The translations under genes were made by a program, and so were the position numbers. This document shows positions 35,542 through 44,709 of a stretch of DNA of 64,000 bases, one piece after another (the stretch's first letter is position 1; each line of letters opens with the position of its first letter). The notes under the pieces were generated by a model. The model saw nothing but the letters and a program-made list of their open reading frames with translations, did not search any database and was not told the DNA's origin. The stretch is from Heyndrickxia sporothermodurans. Lineage in GTDB: Bacteria; Bacillota; Bacilli; Bacillales; Bacillaceae_C. The stretch lies in the NCBI RefSeq assembly GCF_016785185.1, contig NZ_JAEKDY010000004.1, one strand, 5' to 3'.

Positions 35542-35567
35542 AAACTTGCTGTAAATTCAGCAAGTTT
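35542..35567 (-). terminator. gapB terminator
   Basis: AAACTTGCTG/CAGCAAGTTT stem with a 6-nt loop and T-runs, 7 bases after the gapB stop. The gap from here to speH (about 220 bases) shows no other clear signal apart from an AT-rich upstream region for speH. Confidence 0.82.
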
Positions 35568-35573
35568 TTTTAT

Positions 35574-36605
35574 TTAACTTATTTTCACTTTTGACTTATT
35601 ATTTAATTCTTTAGCTACATATTTTGTTAAATCAACGACACGGCAGGAGTAGCCCCATTCGTTATCATACCATGCAAGGACTTTTACTTTTTTCCCTTCC
35701 ATAACGATCGTTGATAAACCGTCAATGATTGCGGAGTGTGGATTTGTATTAAAGTCAACAGAAACAAGCGGTTCTGTCGTGAAATCTAATACCCCTTGTA
35801 ACGATCCTGTTGAAGCAGTAATAAAAGCATTATTTACTTCTTCTACTGTTACTTCTTTCTTTAAATCTACGACTAAATCAACAAGAGATACATTTGGTGT
35901 AGGTACTCTTAATGCCATTCCGTGTAATTTTCCTTTTAGCTCAGGTAACACCAATGCTAAAGCTTTCGCTGCACCAGTCGTAGTAGGTATAATTGATTGC
36001 GCACATGCGCGGGCGCGGCGTAAGTCTTTATGTGGATTATCAATATTCTTTTGGTCATTTGTATAGGCATGAACAGTTGTCATTAATCCATTTTCAATTC
36101 CGAATTGCTCATGTAATACTTTAACAACTGGCGCTAAACAATTGGTTGTACATGACGCATTTGAAATAATATCGTGTTCTTCAATATTTAATGCGCTTTC
36201 ATTTACTCCCATCACAATCGTAACATCCTCGTTTTTGCCCGGGGCTGTTAAAATGACCTTTTTTGCACCTGCTTGCAAATGTTGAGCTGCTTTATCTCTT
36301 GCATTAAATTTTCCGGTTGCTTCAATGACGATATCTATATTAAGTTTTTCCCACGGAAGTTCTACTGGATTTCGTTGGTTAAGTAATTGGATACGATGTC
36401 CATTAACAATTAATTCATTATCGGTTGAAAGAATATCTACATCGAATTTTCCATGCGTAGTGTCATATTTAATCAAATGCGCTAATGTTTCAGCAGGATA
36501 ACTTGCATTAATAGCCACTATCTCTAAATCTTTTTCTACTATCGCTTTTCGAAATACCATTCGACCAATTCGTCCAAATCCATTAATTGCTATTTTTGTT
36601 CTCAT
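35574..36605 (-). CDS. gapB: NADP-dependent glyceraldehyde-3-phosphate dehydrogenase (gluconeogenic)
   Basis: 343-residue GAPDH with the Rossmann start KIAINGFGRIGRMVFRKA and the catalytic Cys in SNASCTTNCLAPVVKVL. The neighbours (speH downstream, coaE-ytaF upstream) identify it as GapB, which runs in the gluconeogenic direction, rather than glycolytic GapA. ATG at 36605 follows GGAGG by 9 bases. A CcpN-like box overlaps its promoter. Confidence 0.92.
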   Translation of the reverse strand: MRTKIAINGFGRIGRMVFRKAIVEKDLEIVAINASYPAETLAHLIKYDTTHGKFDVDILSTDNELIVNGHRIQLLNQRNPVELPWEKLNIDIVIEATGKFNARDKAAQHLQAGAKKVILTAPGKNEDVTIVMGVNESALNIEEHDIISNASCTTNCLAPVVKVLHEQFGIENGLMTTVHAYTNDQKNIDNPHKDLRRARACAQSIIPTTTGAAKALALVLPELKGKLHGMALRVPTPNVSLVDLVVDLKKEVTVEEVNNAFITASTGSLQGVLDFTTEPLVSVDFNTNPHSAIIDGLSTIVMEGKKVKVLAWYDNEWGYSCRVVDLTKYVAKELNNKSKVKIS

Positions 36606-36659
36606 CAATGCTAGCCTCCAATATTAACGTTATACTCAATTACAACATTTTCTGAAATT

Positions 36660-36670
36660 AGTATAACACA
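36660..36670 (-). promoter_or_regulatory. CcpN-like operator overlapping the gapB -10 region
   Basis: The minus strand reads TGTGTTATACT, an exact fit to the CcpN pattern TRTGHYATAYW as I remember it. It includes the -10 hexamer TATACT. TTACAT lies 16 bases upstream as a weak -35. CcpN is known to repress gapB and pckA on glucose in B. subtilis. Confidence 0.6.
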
Positions 36671-36721
36671 TTAATTGAATTATGTAAGTATAAATATGAT
36701 GATATTAAAAAAAATACACTA

Positions 36722-36755
36722 AAAAACACCACTTTGATTAAAAAGCGGTGTTTTT
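36722..36755 (-). terminator. coaE terminator
   Basis: AAACACCGC/GTGGTGTTT stem with a 12-nt loop and a T-run on the minus strand, about 25 bases past the coaE stop. Confidence 0.78.
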
Positions 36756-36777
36756 GTGTCTTGTTTATGACATCCTA

Positions 36778-37380
36778 TTAAGGATGCATATCCCATTCAT
36801 TAATAATTTTATTTAATTGTTTTTTCGTTTCCTCCAACGTTTCATTATTATCAATTACCGCATCCGATAATTGAATTTTCTCCTTCAATGGCATTTGTGA
36901 ACGAATTCTCGCTATTGCATCTTCTTCAGATAAATGATTTCGTTTCATTAGCCTTTCTTTTTGTATATTTGGATCGACAAAAACGAGAATCGTTTTATCG
37001 ACCATATAAGTAAGTTTACTTTCAAACAGAAGAGGAATATCCATTATTATTGTTTGTTTTCCAGCTTCGATTGCCTCCGCTTTTTTCTTTTGCATGTAGT
37101 TCCTTACCGCAGGATGAACGATACTGTTAAGAAGCAATCTCTTTTCTGTATTATGAAAGACGATAGATCCTAATTTTTTTCGATCAATATTGCCATCTTC
37201 AAGAAGAATTTCCTTCCCAAATGCTTCAATAATACCGTAGTAAGCATCTTCACCAATATTGACAACTTCCCTAGCAGCTATATCCGCGTCAACTATTGTA
37301 TATCCTTTAGCTTTAAGCATCGCTGAAACTGTGCTTTTTCCACTCGCTATTCCACCGGTTAATCCTATAATCATTGCCAT
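36778..37380 (-). CDS. coaE: Dephospho-CoA kinase
   Basis: Last step of coenzyme A synthesis. The 200 residues start with the P-loop IIGLTGGIASGKSTVS and contain IVDADIAAREVV, the HP(A)VR motif of the CoA domain and IIMDIPLLFES. Length and motifs are normal. It lies 13 bases downstream of ytaF in what looks like a polA-mutM-ytaF-coaE run. Confidence 0.96.
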   Translation of the reverse strand: MAMIIGLTGGIASGKSTVSAMLKAKGYTIVDADIAAREVVNIGEDAYYGIIEAFGKEILLEDGNIDRKKLGSIVFHNTEKRLLLNSIVHPAVRNYMQKKKAEAIEAGKQTIIMDIPLLFESKLTYMVDKTILVFVDPNIQKERLMKRNHLSEEDAIARIRSQMPLKEKIQLSDAVIDNNETLEETKKQLNKIINEWDMHP

Positions 37381-37393
37381 ATCTTTTACCTCA

Positions 37394-38026
37394 CTAAAAT
37401 TTAAAAAGTCCGATTAATATAAGTAAAATCCCGGGTAAGAATGAAATTTTTTGCATCCAATTGAGATGAGAGAACATTTTTCCTAATTTTAATCCAACAG
37501 CAACAAATAAAATACTCATAACTGCTACAGAAATACTTAAATGGATTGGTACATATCCAAGCATTGACGCACCTATTCCCGCTCCAAAAGCGTCCAATGA
37601 AAGGGCAACACCAAGCATAAATGCTTCAATTCCATTGATTGTTCCAGAGTTATCAAAGTCAGCCGATGTGGGCTTTTTTAAGATATTAATGACAACCCCT
37701 AAGGAACGAATTTCAAGGTTTAATACAACTTTTTCGCTTGTATCGTTTTCTTCTTTTTCCTGTCGAAAAAATTGGTATAACACCCAAATACCAATCAAAA
37801 TAAGGATTACTCCACCGAATCGATTGGCAAAAGTTGGTTCCAAAAAGGATTGTAGAATATTCCCAAACAAACAGGCAATAAAAAGGGAAAAGCCTGAACA
37901 TATCCCAATAATAATTACCGACTTTATTGGAATTTTCATTTTCCTTAATCCATAAGTAAAACCAGCACTAAAATTATCTAGACTAACTGCAAAAGCTAAC
38001 ATTAAGAGTGATAACTGAAAGCCCAT
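37394..38026 (-). CDS. ytaF: Sporulation membrane protein YtaF (MntP-like fold)
   Basis: 210 residues, six hydrophobic segments. Two related halves each carry a SLD motif (AFAVSLDNFSAGFTYGLRK near residue 10; GVALSLDAFGAGIGASM near 130), as in the manganese efflux MntP family. B. subtilis YtaF has the same length and position. AGGAAGGAG precedes the ATG at 38026. The transported ion is not known. Confidence 0.9.
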   Translation of the reverse strand: MGFQLSLLMLAFAVSLDNFSAGFTYGLRKMKIPIKSVIIIGICSGFSLFIACLFGNILQSFLEPTFANRFGGVILILIGIWVLYQFFRQEKEENDTSEKVVLNLEIRSLGVVINILKKPTSADFDNSGTINGIEAFMLGVALSLDAFGAGIGASMLGYVPIHLSISVAVMSILFVAVGLKLGKMFSHLNWMQKISFLPGILLILIGLFKF

Positions 38027-38097
38027 AAGAAAGCTCCTTCCTGTTCTCACATCACTACCTATAATATATGGAAGGAGCTTATCAAATGTTAAAATGT

Positions 38098-38931
38098 TTA
38101 TTGCTTTATTTTTTGACATTTTGGGCAAAAATGTGTTCCTCTGCCCCCTGTCACGGTTTTTTCAATTGGTGTTCCACATCGTTTACAAGGTTCACCTTTT
38201 CGCCCATATGCAAGTAATTCTAATTGAAACATACCAATTTGACCTTGTGAATTTACATATGAACGAATCGTACTTCCACCTTTTTCTACTGCTTCAGACA
38301 GTGTTTCAATGATTTCCCGGTGGAGAAGTGTTATTTCTCTACCAGTTAATGTATTAGCTTTTCTGTCAGGATGAATTTGGGCACGAAATAATGCCTCATC
38401 AACGTAAATATTTCCTAAACCAGTTACAACCGTTTGATCCAAAAGTGCAGGTTTTATTTTTCGTTCTGTTTTTCGCAGCTTGTCTTGCAAATACTTTTTT
38501 GTAAAATCAGATGAAAATGGTTCAGGTCCTAATTGTAACAGTGGAAGTTGATTATTTTCCTCGCCTTTAAGAAATAAATGCATCGTCCCAAATTTACGAA
38601 CATCCCGATAGCGTAGTTCAGTCCCATCCGTAAAATGAAAGATGACATGTGTATGTTTATCGATCGTTTCCTCTTTGCTAAATAGTCCATACTTTCCTTC
38701 CATCCGAAGATGTGAGACAAGAGCATATGTGTTTGTGTTAATAATTAAGAACTTCCCTCTTCTATTTATATCTGTAAATGTTTCCCCTTGTAAAGCATCC
38801 GTAAATTGTTCAATTTCAACTGGCTTTTTTATTATTTTCGGCCAAAATACGGATACGTTTTTAATTGTTTTTCCAACAACAAGCTCTTGTAATGTTCTAC
38901 GAATCGTTTCAACCTCTGGTAATTCAGGCAC
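38098..38931 (-). CDS. mutM: Formamidopyrimidine-DNA glycosylase
   Basis: Removes 8-oxoguanine and FapyG and nicks the AP site. It begins MPELPEVETI, in which Pro-2 is the catalytic nucleophile and Glu-3 the general acid. The helix-two-turn-helix (PALLDQTVVTGLGNIYVDEALF) and C-terminal zinc finger CKRCGTPIEK...CPKCQ are intact. 277 residues, directly downstream of polA. Confidence 0.97.
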   Translation of the reverse strand: MPELPEVETIRRTLQELVVGKTIKNVSVFWPKIIKKPVEIEQFTDALQGETFTDINRRGKFLIINTNTYALVSHLRMEGKYGLFSKEETIDKHTHVIFHFTDGTELRYRDVRKFGTMHLFLKGEENNQLPLLQLGPEPFSSDFTKKYLQDKLRKTERKIKPALLDQTVVTGLGNIYVDEALFRAQIHPDRKANTLTGREITLLHREIIETLSEAVEKGGSTIRSYVNSQGQIGMFQLELLAYGRKGEPCKRCGTPIEKTVTGGRGTHFCPKCQKIKQ

Positions 38932-38962
38932 TAATTAACACCTCTTTATTACTTTCAATCTG

Positions 38963-41596
38963 TTATTTCGCATCAAACCAAGTTGGACCAAATGCATAGT
39001 CAACCTTAAGAGGAACAACTAAATCCACTGCATTTTCCATTACTTCGGGAACGATTTTCTTCAATATTTCAATTTCGTCGCTTGGTGCTTCGAATATTAA
39101 TTCATCATGCACTTGTAATAACAATCTTGTTTGCAGTTTTTCCTCTTTTAATCGGGCTGCCATATCAATCATTGCTTTCTTAATGATATCTGCAGCACTT
39201 CCTTGGATCGGTGTGTTCATAGCTGTTCTTTCAGCAAAGCTGCGAATATTAAAATTCCGACTTGTTATTTCAGGAATATAACGTCTCCTCTTTAGGATTG
39301 TTGAAACATATCCCTTTTCTTTCGCATCTTGAACAATATCATTCATATATTCTTTGACACCCGGATAGCTTGCAAAATACCGCTCAATAAAGCTAGCCGC
39401 TTCTTTTCTTGTTATTCCTAAATTTTGCGATAACCCGTAATCACTTATTCCATAAACAATCCCGAAATTTACCGCTTTTGCTTGTCTGCGCATATTATCT
39501 GTTACATCATCTTTATCTACATGGAAAACGTCCATCGCTGTTTTCGTGTGAATGTCCATATTTTCATTAAACGCAGCAATTAATTTTTCATCACCTGCAA
39601 TATGGGCAAGGACTCGTAATTCAACTTGTGAATAATCAGCTGAAAAAATCAACCAATCTTTTTCAGTAGGAATGAATGCTTGTCGTAATTTACGCCCTTC
39701 CTCTAACCGAATAGGTATATTCTGCAAGTTAGGGTCTACGGAACTTAATCGTCCTGTTTGCGCAAGCACTTGATTGAATCTTGTGTGGATTCTGCTATTA
39801 TCTGAATGAACTACTTTAAGTAATCCTTCAATATAAGTCGACTGTAGTTTGCCTAATTGTCGATAATGAAGAATTTCTCGAACGATTTCATGTTTCGATT
39901 CAAGCTTTTCTAATACATCCGCTGAAGTTGAGTAGCCAGTTTTTGTTTTTTTGATCACAGGTAGCTCAAGTTTTTCAAACAAAATAATGCCTAATTGTTT
40001 TGGTGAATTAATATTGAACATTTCACCCGCTAAATCAAAGATTTTTGCCTCAATCGTTTGTAATCTTCCGAGTATTTCTTCACCCATTTCTTTAAGCCGT
40101 TGAACATCTACTTTTATTCCCGTAGATTCCATTGTTGCTAAAATAAATGAAAGTGGTAATTCTAGTTCTTCGAAGAGTTGTAATTGATTGTTTTCTTCTA
40201 AATCTTTTAAGCAATGGTCAACAACGGATGATATTCCTACTGCCTTTCTTGCCACATGTTCAGCAAGAACCTTTTTCTCCGGTACTTTTTGTTTGACCCC
40301 TTTTCCGTATACCTGTTCATCACTTTGAATATCTGTAAATCCATGCCGTTTCGCTACAGATGCAAAATCATCCACATTTTCTGAAGGATTTAATAAATAT
40401 GAAGCAATTAATAAATCAAAATCGATCCCTTTTAAATCAATTCCGAACCGTCTTAAAGAAACAATCGCAGCTTTTCCGTCATATACAAATTTTTTCTTTG
40501 TTTCATCCTCAGCCCAGTTTTTAAAAAGGGGTGATTTCAGTGCTTCATCTGCAGGGAAAAAGTAGGTTCCATTTTGATTACTCATCCCAAATCCAATAAT
40601 TTCGCCCGTATGATAGTTATCTTCTAAAATTTCTACATAGAGTGATGATTCCGAAGTGAAAAGTTCTTCCGTTATATTTTCAACGATTTCGTAAGGAAGA
40701 TCTTTCATTTTTTCTTCTTGCTCAAGAGAAGTCTTCACATCGAGCTTATCAATAAGAGAATTAAATCCTAGCTCCTTAAATAGGGAAATGAGCTTTTCAT
40801 CATTTTCATTTTTATATTTAGTTTCATTAAGTTCAATCGTAATTGGTGCTTCACGCGTAATTGTTGCAAGTTGTTTACTCATTATCGCTTGTTCTTTATA
40901 TTCCTCAAGCTTTTCTTTTAATTTTTTTCCACTTACATGTTCGATCGATTCTAATAGATTCTCGAGTGTGTTAAATTCTTTTAATAGCTTTATCGCTGTT
41001 TTTTCACCAATTCCCGGTACTCCGGGAATATTGTCTGAAGCATCTCCCATTAAACCTTTCATATCGATAATTTGTTCCGGAGTTAATCCGTATTTTTCAT
41101 TGATATGTTCGGGTGTATATTCTTCGATATCTGTTATGCCTTTTTTTGTAATACAGACCGTTGTTTCCTTTGAACTAAGTTGTGTTAAGTCTTTGTCTCC
41201 CGAAATCACCTTTACTTCAAAGCCTTCTTTTTCAGCTTTAAGAGATAGTGTACCAATAATATCGTCGGCCTCATAATTAGCAAGCTCATAGCGTTGAATA
41301 CCATAGGCATCTAATAGTTCACGAATAAAAGGGAATTGTTCAGAAAGCTCCGGTGGTGTTTTTTGTCTAGTGCCTTTGTATTCTTTAAATGTTTTATGGC
41401 GAAATGTCGTTTTTCCAGCATCAAAAGCTACTAAAATATGAGTCGGTTTTTCTTCATTTAAAATTTTCATAAGCATTGTTGTAAATCCGTAAATTGCATT
41501 CGTATGTATGCCTTTTTCATTATTCAATAGCGGTAAAGCAAAAAAGGCACGATAAGCAATGCTGTTTCCATCAATTAAAATTAATTTGTTACTCAA
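38963..41596 (-). CDS. polA: DNA polymerase I
   Basis: 877 residues with the 5'-3' exonuclease at 1-290 (LIDGNSIAYRAFFALP, YEADDIIGTL, GLMGDASDNIPGVPGIGEKTA), a middle domain whose 3'-5' exonuclease acidic motifs look degenerate as usual in Bacillus, and the family A polymerase (DYSQVELRVLAHIAGD, RRQAKAVNFGIVYG, LLQVHDELIFEAP). Repair and Okazaki-fragment processing. Its usual upstream neighbours phoPR are absent. Confidence 0.97.
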   Translation of the reverse strand: MSNKLILIDGNSIAYRAFFALPLLNNEKGIHTNAIYGFTTMLMKILNEEKPTHILVAFDAGKTTFRHKTFKEYKGTRQKTPPELSEQFPFIRELLDAYGIQRYELANYEADDIIGTLSLKAEKEGFEVKVISGDKDLTQLSSKETTVCITKKGITDIEEYTPEHINEKYGLTPEQIIDMKGLMGDASDNIPGVPGIGEKTAIKLLKEFNTLENLLESIEHVSGKKLKEKLEEYKEQAIMSKQLATITREAPITIELNETKYKNENDEKLISLFKELGFNSLIDKLDVKTSLEQEEKMKDLPYEIVENITEELFTSESSLYVEILEDNYHTGEIIGFGMSNQNGTYFFPADEALKSPLFKNWAEDETKKKFVYDGKAAIVSLRRFGIDLKGIDFDLLIASYLLNPSENVDDFASVAKRHGFTDIQSDEQVYGKGVKQKVPEKKVLAEHVARKAVGISSVVDHCLKDLEENNQLQLFEELELPLSFILATMESTGIKVDVQRLKEMGEEILGRLQTIEAKIFDLAGEMFNINSPKQLGIILFEKLELPVIKKTKTGYSTSADVLEKLESKHEIVREILHYRQLGKLQSTYIEGLLKVVHSDNSRIHTRFNQVLAQTGRLSSVDPNLQNIPIRLEEGRKLRQAFIPTEKDWLIFSADYSQVELRVLAHIAGDEKLIAAFNENMDIHTKTAMDVFHVDKDDVTDNMRRQAKAVNFGIVYGISDYGLSQNLGITRKEAASFIERYFASYPGVKEYMNDIVQDAKEKGYVSTILKRRRYIPEITSRNFNIRSFAERTAMNTPIQGSAADIIKKAMIDMAARLKEEKLQTRLLLQVHDELIFEAPSDEIEILKKIVPEVMENAVDLVVPLKVDYAFGPTWFDAK

Positions 41597-41673
41597 TCAT
41601 CTTCCCTCCCAAATCATACGCATTTTTCGTATATCTGCCTTTTATCATTTTAGCATGTACACTTCATAAAAGG

Positions 41674-41700
41674 AAAATGGCCAGCATGGCTGACCATTTT
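41674..41700 (-). terminator. Terminator of the MaoC-like gene
   Basis: A 12-bp stem AAAATGGTCAGC/GCTGGCCATTTT (one G-T) overlaps the stop of the MaoC-like gene and is followed by a T-containing tail on the minus strand. Confidence 0.7.
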
Positions 41701-42175
41701 AAAAATTATCTAATACTTTTTCATTTAACATTTCCATTCGATGTGGCGGACAAACTGTGATATTTCCACTAATAACTGTTTCATTGGATTCATTTTTTGC
41801 TTCAACAAAAACATCTATCGTATGCTGCTCATGATTTACCGCAATGACTTCGAATAGAAATTGAATTGATGTATAGTGATAGACTGGTTTTTGGAAATTC
41901 AGCTGTTGTTTTATTATATGTGATCCCGGTCCGGGTAAATATTTAGAAATAGCGGATGTGATAATACCTGTTAACATAATTGTAGGTACGATCGGTTTTT
42001 CATATGGTGTTTGTGTGGCATAGTCGTGTTGAATGTAAAGTGGATTGGCATCGTTCGTTAATCCTAAATATAAAAGTAAATCTTTATCTTCAATATTTTC
42101 GGTTAATATTAGTTTTTCCCCTACAGATATTTGCTCGATTTTTCTCCCAAGTTTTCGCTTTTTCCCTAACAGCAT
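41699..42175 (-). CDS. MaoC-like hot-dog fold dehydratase
   Basis: 158 residues. The region TNDANPLYIQHDYATQTPYEKPIVPTIMLTGIITSAI resembles the MaoC/R-hydratase motif (Asp-x-Asn-Pro-hydrophobic-His), though the usual catalytic DxNPxH is DANPLYIQ here with His two residues further on. It may hydrate an enoyl-CoA, or act as a lipid-related hot-dog protein of unknown substrate. ATG at 42175 with GGGGAGTG upstream is chosen; the frame opens at 42250. It occupies the mdh-polA gap in place of phoPR. Confidence 0.7.
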   Translation of the reverse strand: MLLGKKRKLGRKIEQISVGEKLILTENIEDKDLLLYLGLTNDANPLYIQHDYATQTPYEKPIVPTIMLTGIITSAISKYLPGPGSHIIKQQLNFQKPVYHYTSIQFLFEVIAVNHEQHTIDVFVEAKNESNETVISGNITVCPPHRMEMLNEKVLDNF

Positions 42176-42254
42176 CCACAGCACTCCCCTTTTTTCGTAA
42201 CCAGTTGCAAGACATACTCCTATCATAGCACGCTTTATTTTGTTGCACAAAAAA

Positions 42255-42289
42255 ATTAGGTCAAAACCAAAAGTGTGGTTTGACCTAAT
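42255..42289 (-). terminator. mdh terminator
   Basis: A stem ATTAGGTCAAACC/GGTTTTGACCTAAT with a T-run on the minus strand, just after the mdh stop. Confidence 0.85.
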
Positions 42290-42294
42290 AGCAA

Positions 42295-43233
42295 TTATGC
42301 TAAAACTTTCATTACATTTTGTACAGATTCAACAGACTTATCTAATGCAGCTTTTTCTTCTATAGTTAGGTCCAATTCAATGATTTTTTCAATTCCATTT
42401 CCACCTAGTACTGTAGGCACACCAAGGTAAATTCCTTCGTATCCATATTCACCTTCTAAATAAGCAATAGAAGGGAGAACACGGCGTTGATCTTTCACTA
42501 GGGCTTCGACCATTTCAACTAATGAAGCAGCAGGGGCATAATAAGCGCTCCCGTTACCTAATAAATTTACAATTTCTCCTCCACCCTTACGTGTCCGTTC
42601 AACAATTGCATCAAGACGATCTTTTGGAATCAAAGTTTCTAAAGGAATTCCTCCCGCATATGAGTAACGTACTAGAGGAACCATATCATCTCCATGTCCA
42701 CCTAAAACGAAACCGGTTACATCTTTAACTGAAATGTTAAGTTCTTGGGCTACAAAGGTACGGAAACGGGCAGTATCAAGAACACCTGATTGACCAATTA
42801 CACGGTTTTTAGGAAAACCGGATTCTTTAAATACTGTATATGTCATGGCATCAACCGGATTAGTTAAAACAATGATATAGCAGTTAGGAGAATATTTAAC
42901 TATTTCTTGCGTAACACTTTTCATTACCTTTTGGTTTGTTTGCACTAAATCATCCCGGCTCATGCCTGGTTTACGGGCAATACCAGCGGTTATAACAACA
43001 ACATCAGAATCTTTTGTATCCTCATAATTAGAAGTACCAATAACATTTGCATCAAATCCTTGAACCGGCCCTGCCTCAAGCATATCAAGTGCTTTCCCTT
43101 TTGTTGGATTTTCTGCTTGCGGGATATCAACAAGTACTACATCACCAAGTTCTTTTTGTGCTAACAAAAATGCTGTAGTAGCTCCTGTGAAACCACCGCC
43201 GATTACTGAGATCTTTTTTCTGTTCATTGCCAT
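42295..43233 (-). CDS. mdh: Malate dehydrogenase
   Basis: Oxidises malate to oxaloacetate with NAD. The 312 residues equal B. subtilis Mdh. The Rossmann start KISVIGGGFTGATTAFLLAQ, the Asp that selects NAD in VVLVDIPQ, the arginine loop AGIARKPGMSRDDL and the catalytic His in GGHGDDMVPL are present. GAGGGGG precedes the ATG. It follows icd, but a strong hairpin lies in between. Confidence 0.97.
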   Translation of the reverse strand: MAMNRKKISVIGGGFTGATTAFLLAQKELGDVVLVDIPQAENPTKGKALDMLEAGPVQGFDANVIGTSNYEDTKDSDVVVITAGIARKPGMSRDDLVQTNQKVMKSVTQEIVKYSPNCYIIVLTNPVDAMTYTVFKESGFPKNRVIGQSGVLDTARFRTFVAQELNISVKDVTGFVLGGHGDDMVPLVRYSYAGGIPLETLIPKDRLDAIVERTRKGGGEIVNLLGNGSAYYAPAASLVEMVEALVKDQRRVLPSIAYLEGEYGYEGIYLGVPTVLGGNGIEKIIELDLTIEEKAALDKSVESVQNVMKVLA

Positions 43234-43282
43234 TGTTATGTCCCCCTCTAGATATTATATAATGAAGACTTTAGCACCTAAA

Positions 43283-43325
43283 AAAATTGCCGGTGAAAGA
43301 ATACAATCTATCAGCCGGCAATTTT
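43283..43325 (-). terminator. Terminator-like hairpin between icd and mdh
   Basis: An 11-bp perfect stem AAAATTGCCGG/CCGGCAATTTT with a 21-nt loop and a T-run on the minus strand, in the gap of the usual icd-mdh cluster. It may be a partial terminator or stabilise the upstream mRNA. Confidence 0.7.
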
Positions 43326-43356
43326 ATCTGCCTGTTGTCAGGCTGTGTTATTAGCT

Positions 43357-44625
43357 TTACATATTTTTAATTAATTCAGTTCCAAATTCAGAACATTTCA
43401 CTTCTGTAGCACCATCCATTAAACGGGCAAAGTCATATGTTACAACTTTAGATGCAATTGTTTTTTCCATTGACTTTGTAATTAAGTTAGCCGCTTCGTT
43501 CCAACCTAAGTGCTCAAGTAAAAGAACCCCGGAAAGAATAACAGAAGAAGGATTTACTTTATCAAGACCAGCATATTTAGGAGCTGTACCATGTGTTGCT
43601 TCGAAAATAGCATGTCCTGTTTCATAGTTAATGTTTGCTCCAGGTGCAATACCGATACCGCCAACTTGTGCAGCTAACGCATCAGATATATAATCACCGT
43701 TTAAGTTCATTGTAGCAACTACATCAAATTCACGTGGACGTGTTAAAATTTGTTGTAAGAAAATATCAGCAATCGAATCTTTTACGATGATTTTACCAGC
43801 GGCTTCAGCATCTGATTGTGCTTTATTTGCAGCTTCTGTGCCTTGTTCTTCTTTAATTTTATCGTATTGTGCCCAAGTGAATACTTTATCACCGAATTCT
43901 TTTTCAGCTAATTCATAACCCCAGTTTTTAAAGGCACCTTCAGTGAATTTCATGATATTGCCTTTATGTACAAGTGTTAAAGATTTACGACCTTCTTTAA
44001 TTGCATAATTTAATGCAGCACGTACAAGGCGTTCTGTTCCTTCTTTAGAAACTGGTTTAATACCGATACCTGATGTTTCAGGGAAGCGAATTTTATTTAC
44101 TCCCATTTCGTTTTTAAGGAAGTCAATTACTTTCTTAACTTCATCTGAACCTTCTTTGTACTCAATACCTGCATAAATATCTTCAGTATTTTCACGGAAG
44201 ATTACCATATTTGTATCTTCAGGACGTTTTACTGGAGATGGTACACCGTCGAAATAACGTACAGGACGTAAGCATACAAAAAGATCAAGTTCTTGACGTA
44301 AAGCAACATTTAAAGAACGAATTCCGCCGCCAACTGGTGTTGTAAGAGGCCCTTTAATCGCAATTAAATATTCACGGATAACATCTAAAGTTTCAGATGG
44401 AAGCCATTCGCCAGTTTTGTTAAATGCTTTTTCCCCAGCATATACTTCTTTCCATTCAATTTTACGTTCACCTTTATACGCTTTCTCAACAGCTGCATCA
44501 AGAACTCTTTGAGAAGCTGCCCAAATATCAGGACCTGTTCCATCCCCTTCAATAAATGGGATAATTGGATTGTTTGGTGTTTTTAAAACGCCATTTTCTA
44601 CTGTAATTTTTTCACCTTGTGACAT
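43357..44625 (-). CDS. icd: NADP-dependent isocitrate dehydrogenase
   Basis: 422 residues, family length. The substrate motif around IRSLNVALRQELDLFVCLRPVRYFDGVPSP, the phosphate-binding Ser in RSLNV, the metal-binding Asp in TMNLNGDYISDALAAQVGGIG and HGTAPKYAGLDKVNPSSV are intact. It lies downstream of citZ with an 84-base gap and looks fully functional although citZ is broken. Confidence 0.97.
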   Translation of the reverse strand: MSQGEKITVENGVLKTPNNPIIPFIEGDGTGPDIWAASQRVLDAAVEKAYKGERKIEWKEVYAGEKAFNKTGEWLPSETLDVIREYLIAIKGPLTTPVGGGIRSLNVALRQELDLFVCLRPVRYFDGVPSPVKRPEDTNMVIFRENTEDIYAGIEYKEGSDEVKKVIDFLKNEMGVNKIRFPETSGIGIKPVSKEGTERLVRAALNYAIKEGRKSLTLVHKGNIMKFTEGAFKNWGYELAEKEFGDKVFTWAQYDKIKEEQGTEAANKAQSDAEAAGKIIVKDSIADIFLQQILTRPREFDVVATMNLNGDYISDALAAQVGGIGIAPGANINYETGHAIFEATHGTAPKYAGLDKVNPSSVILSGVLLLEHLGWNEAANLITKSMEKTIASKVVTYDFARLMDGATEVKCSEFGTELIKNM

Positions 44626-44709
44626 TTCTTTCCCTCCAGTTCGAATTAAAAGCGCACAAACTACATCATTTATTAGAACAATTTTTTTCGCATTTGTAAA
44701 TATCTTTAA

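Noticed and set aside
40788..41276. 162-codon ORF antisense to polA
   Set aside because: It is an antisense shadow of the polA exonuclease domain with no start signal.
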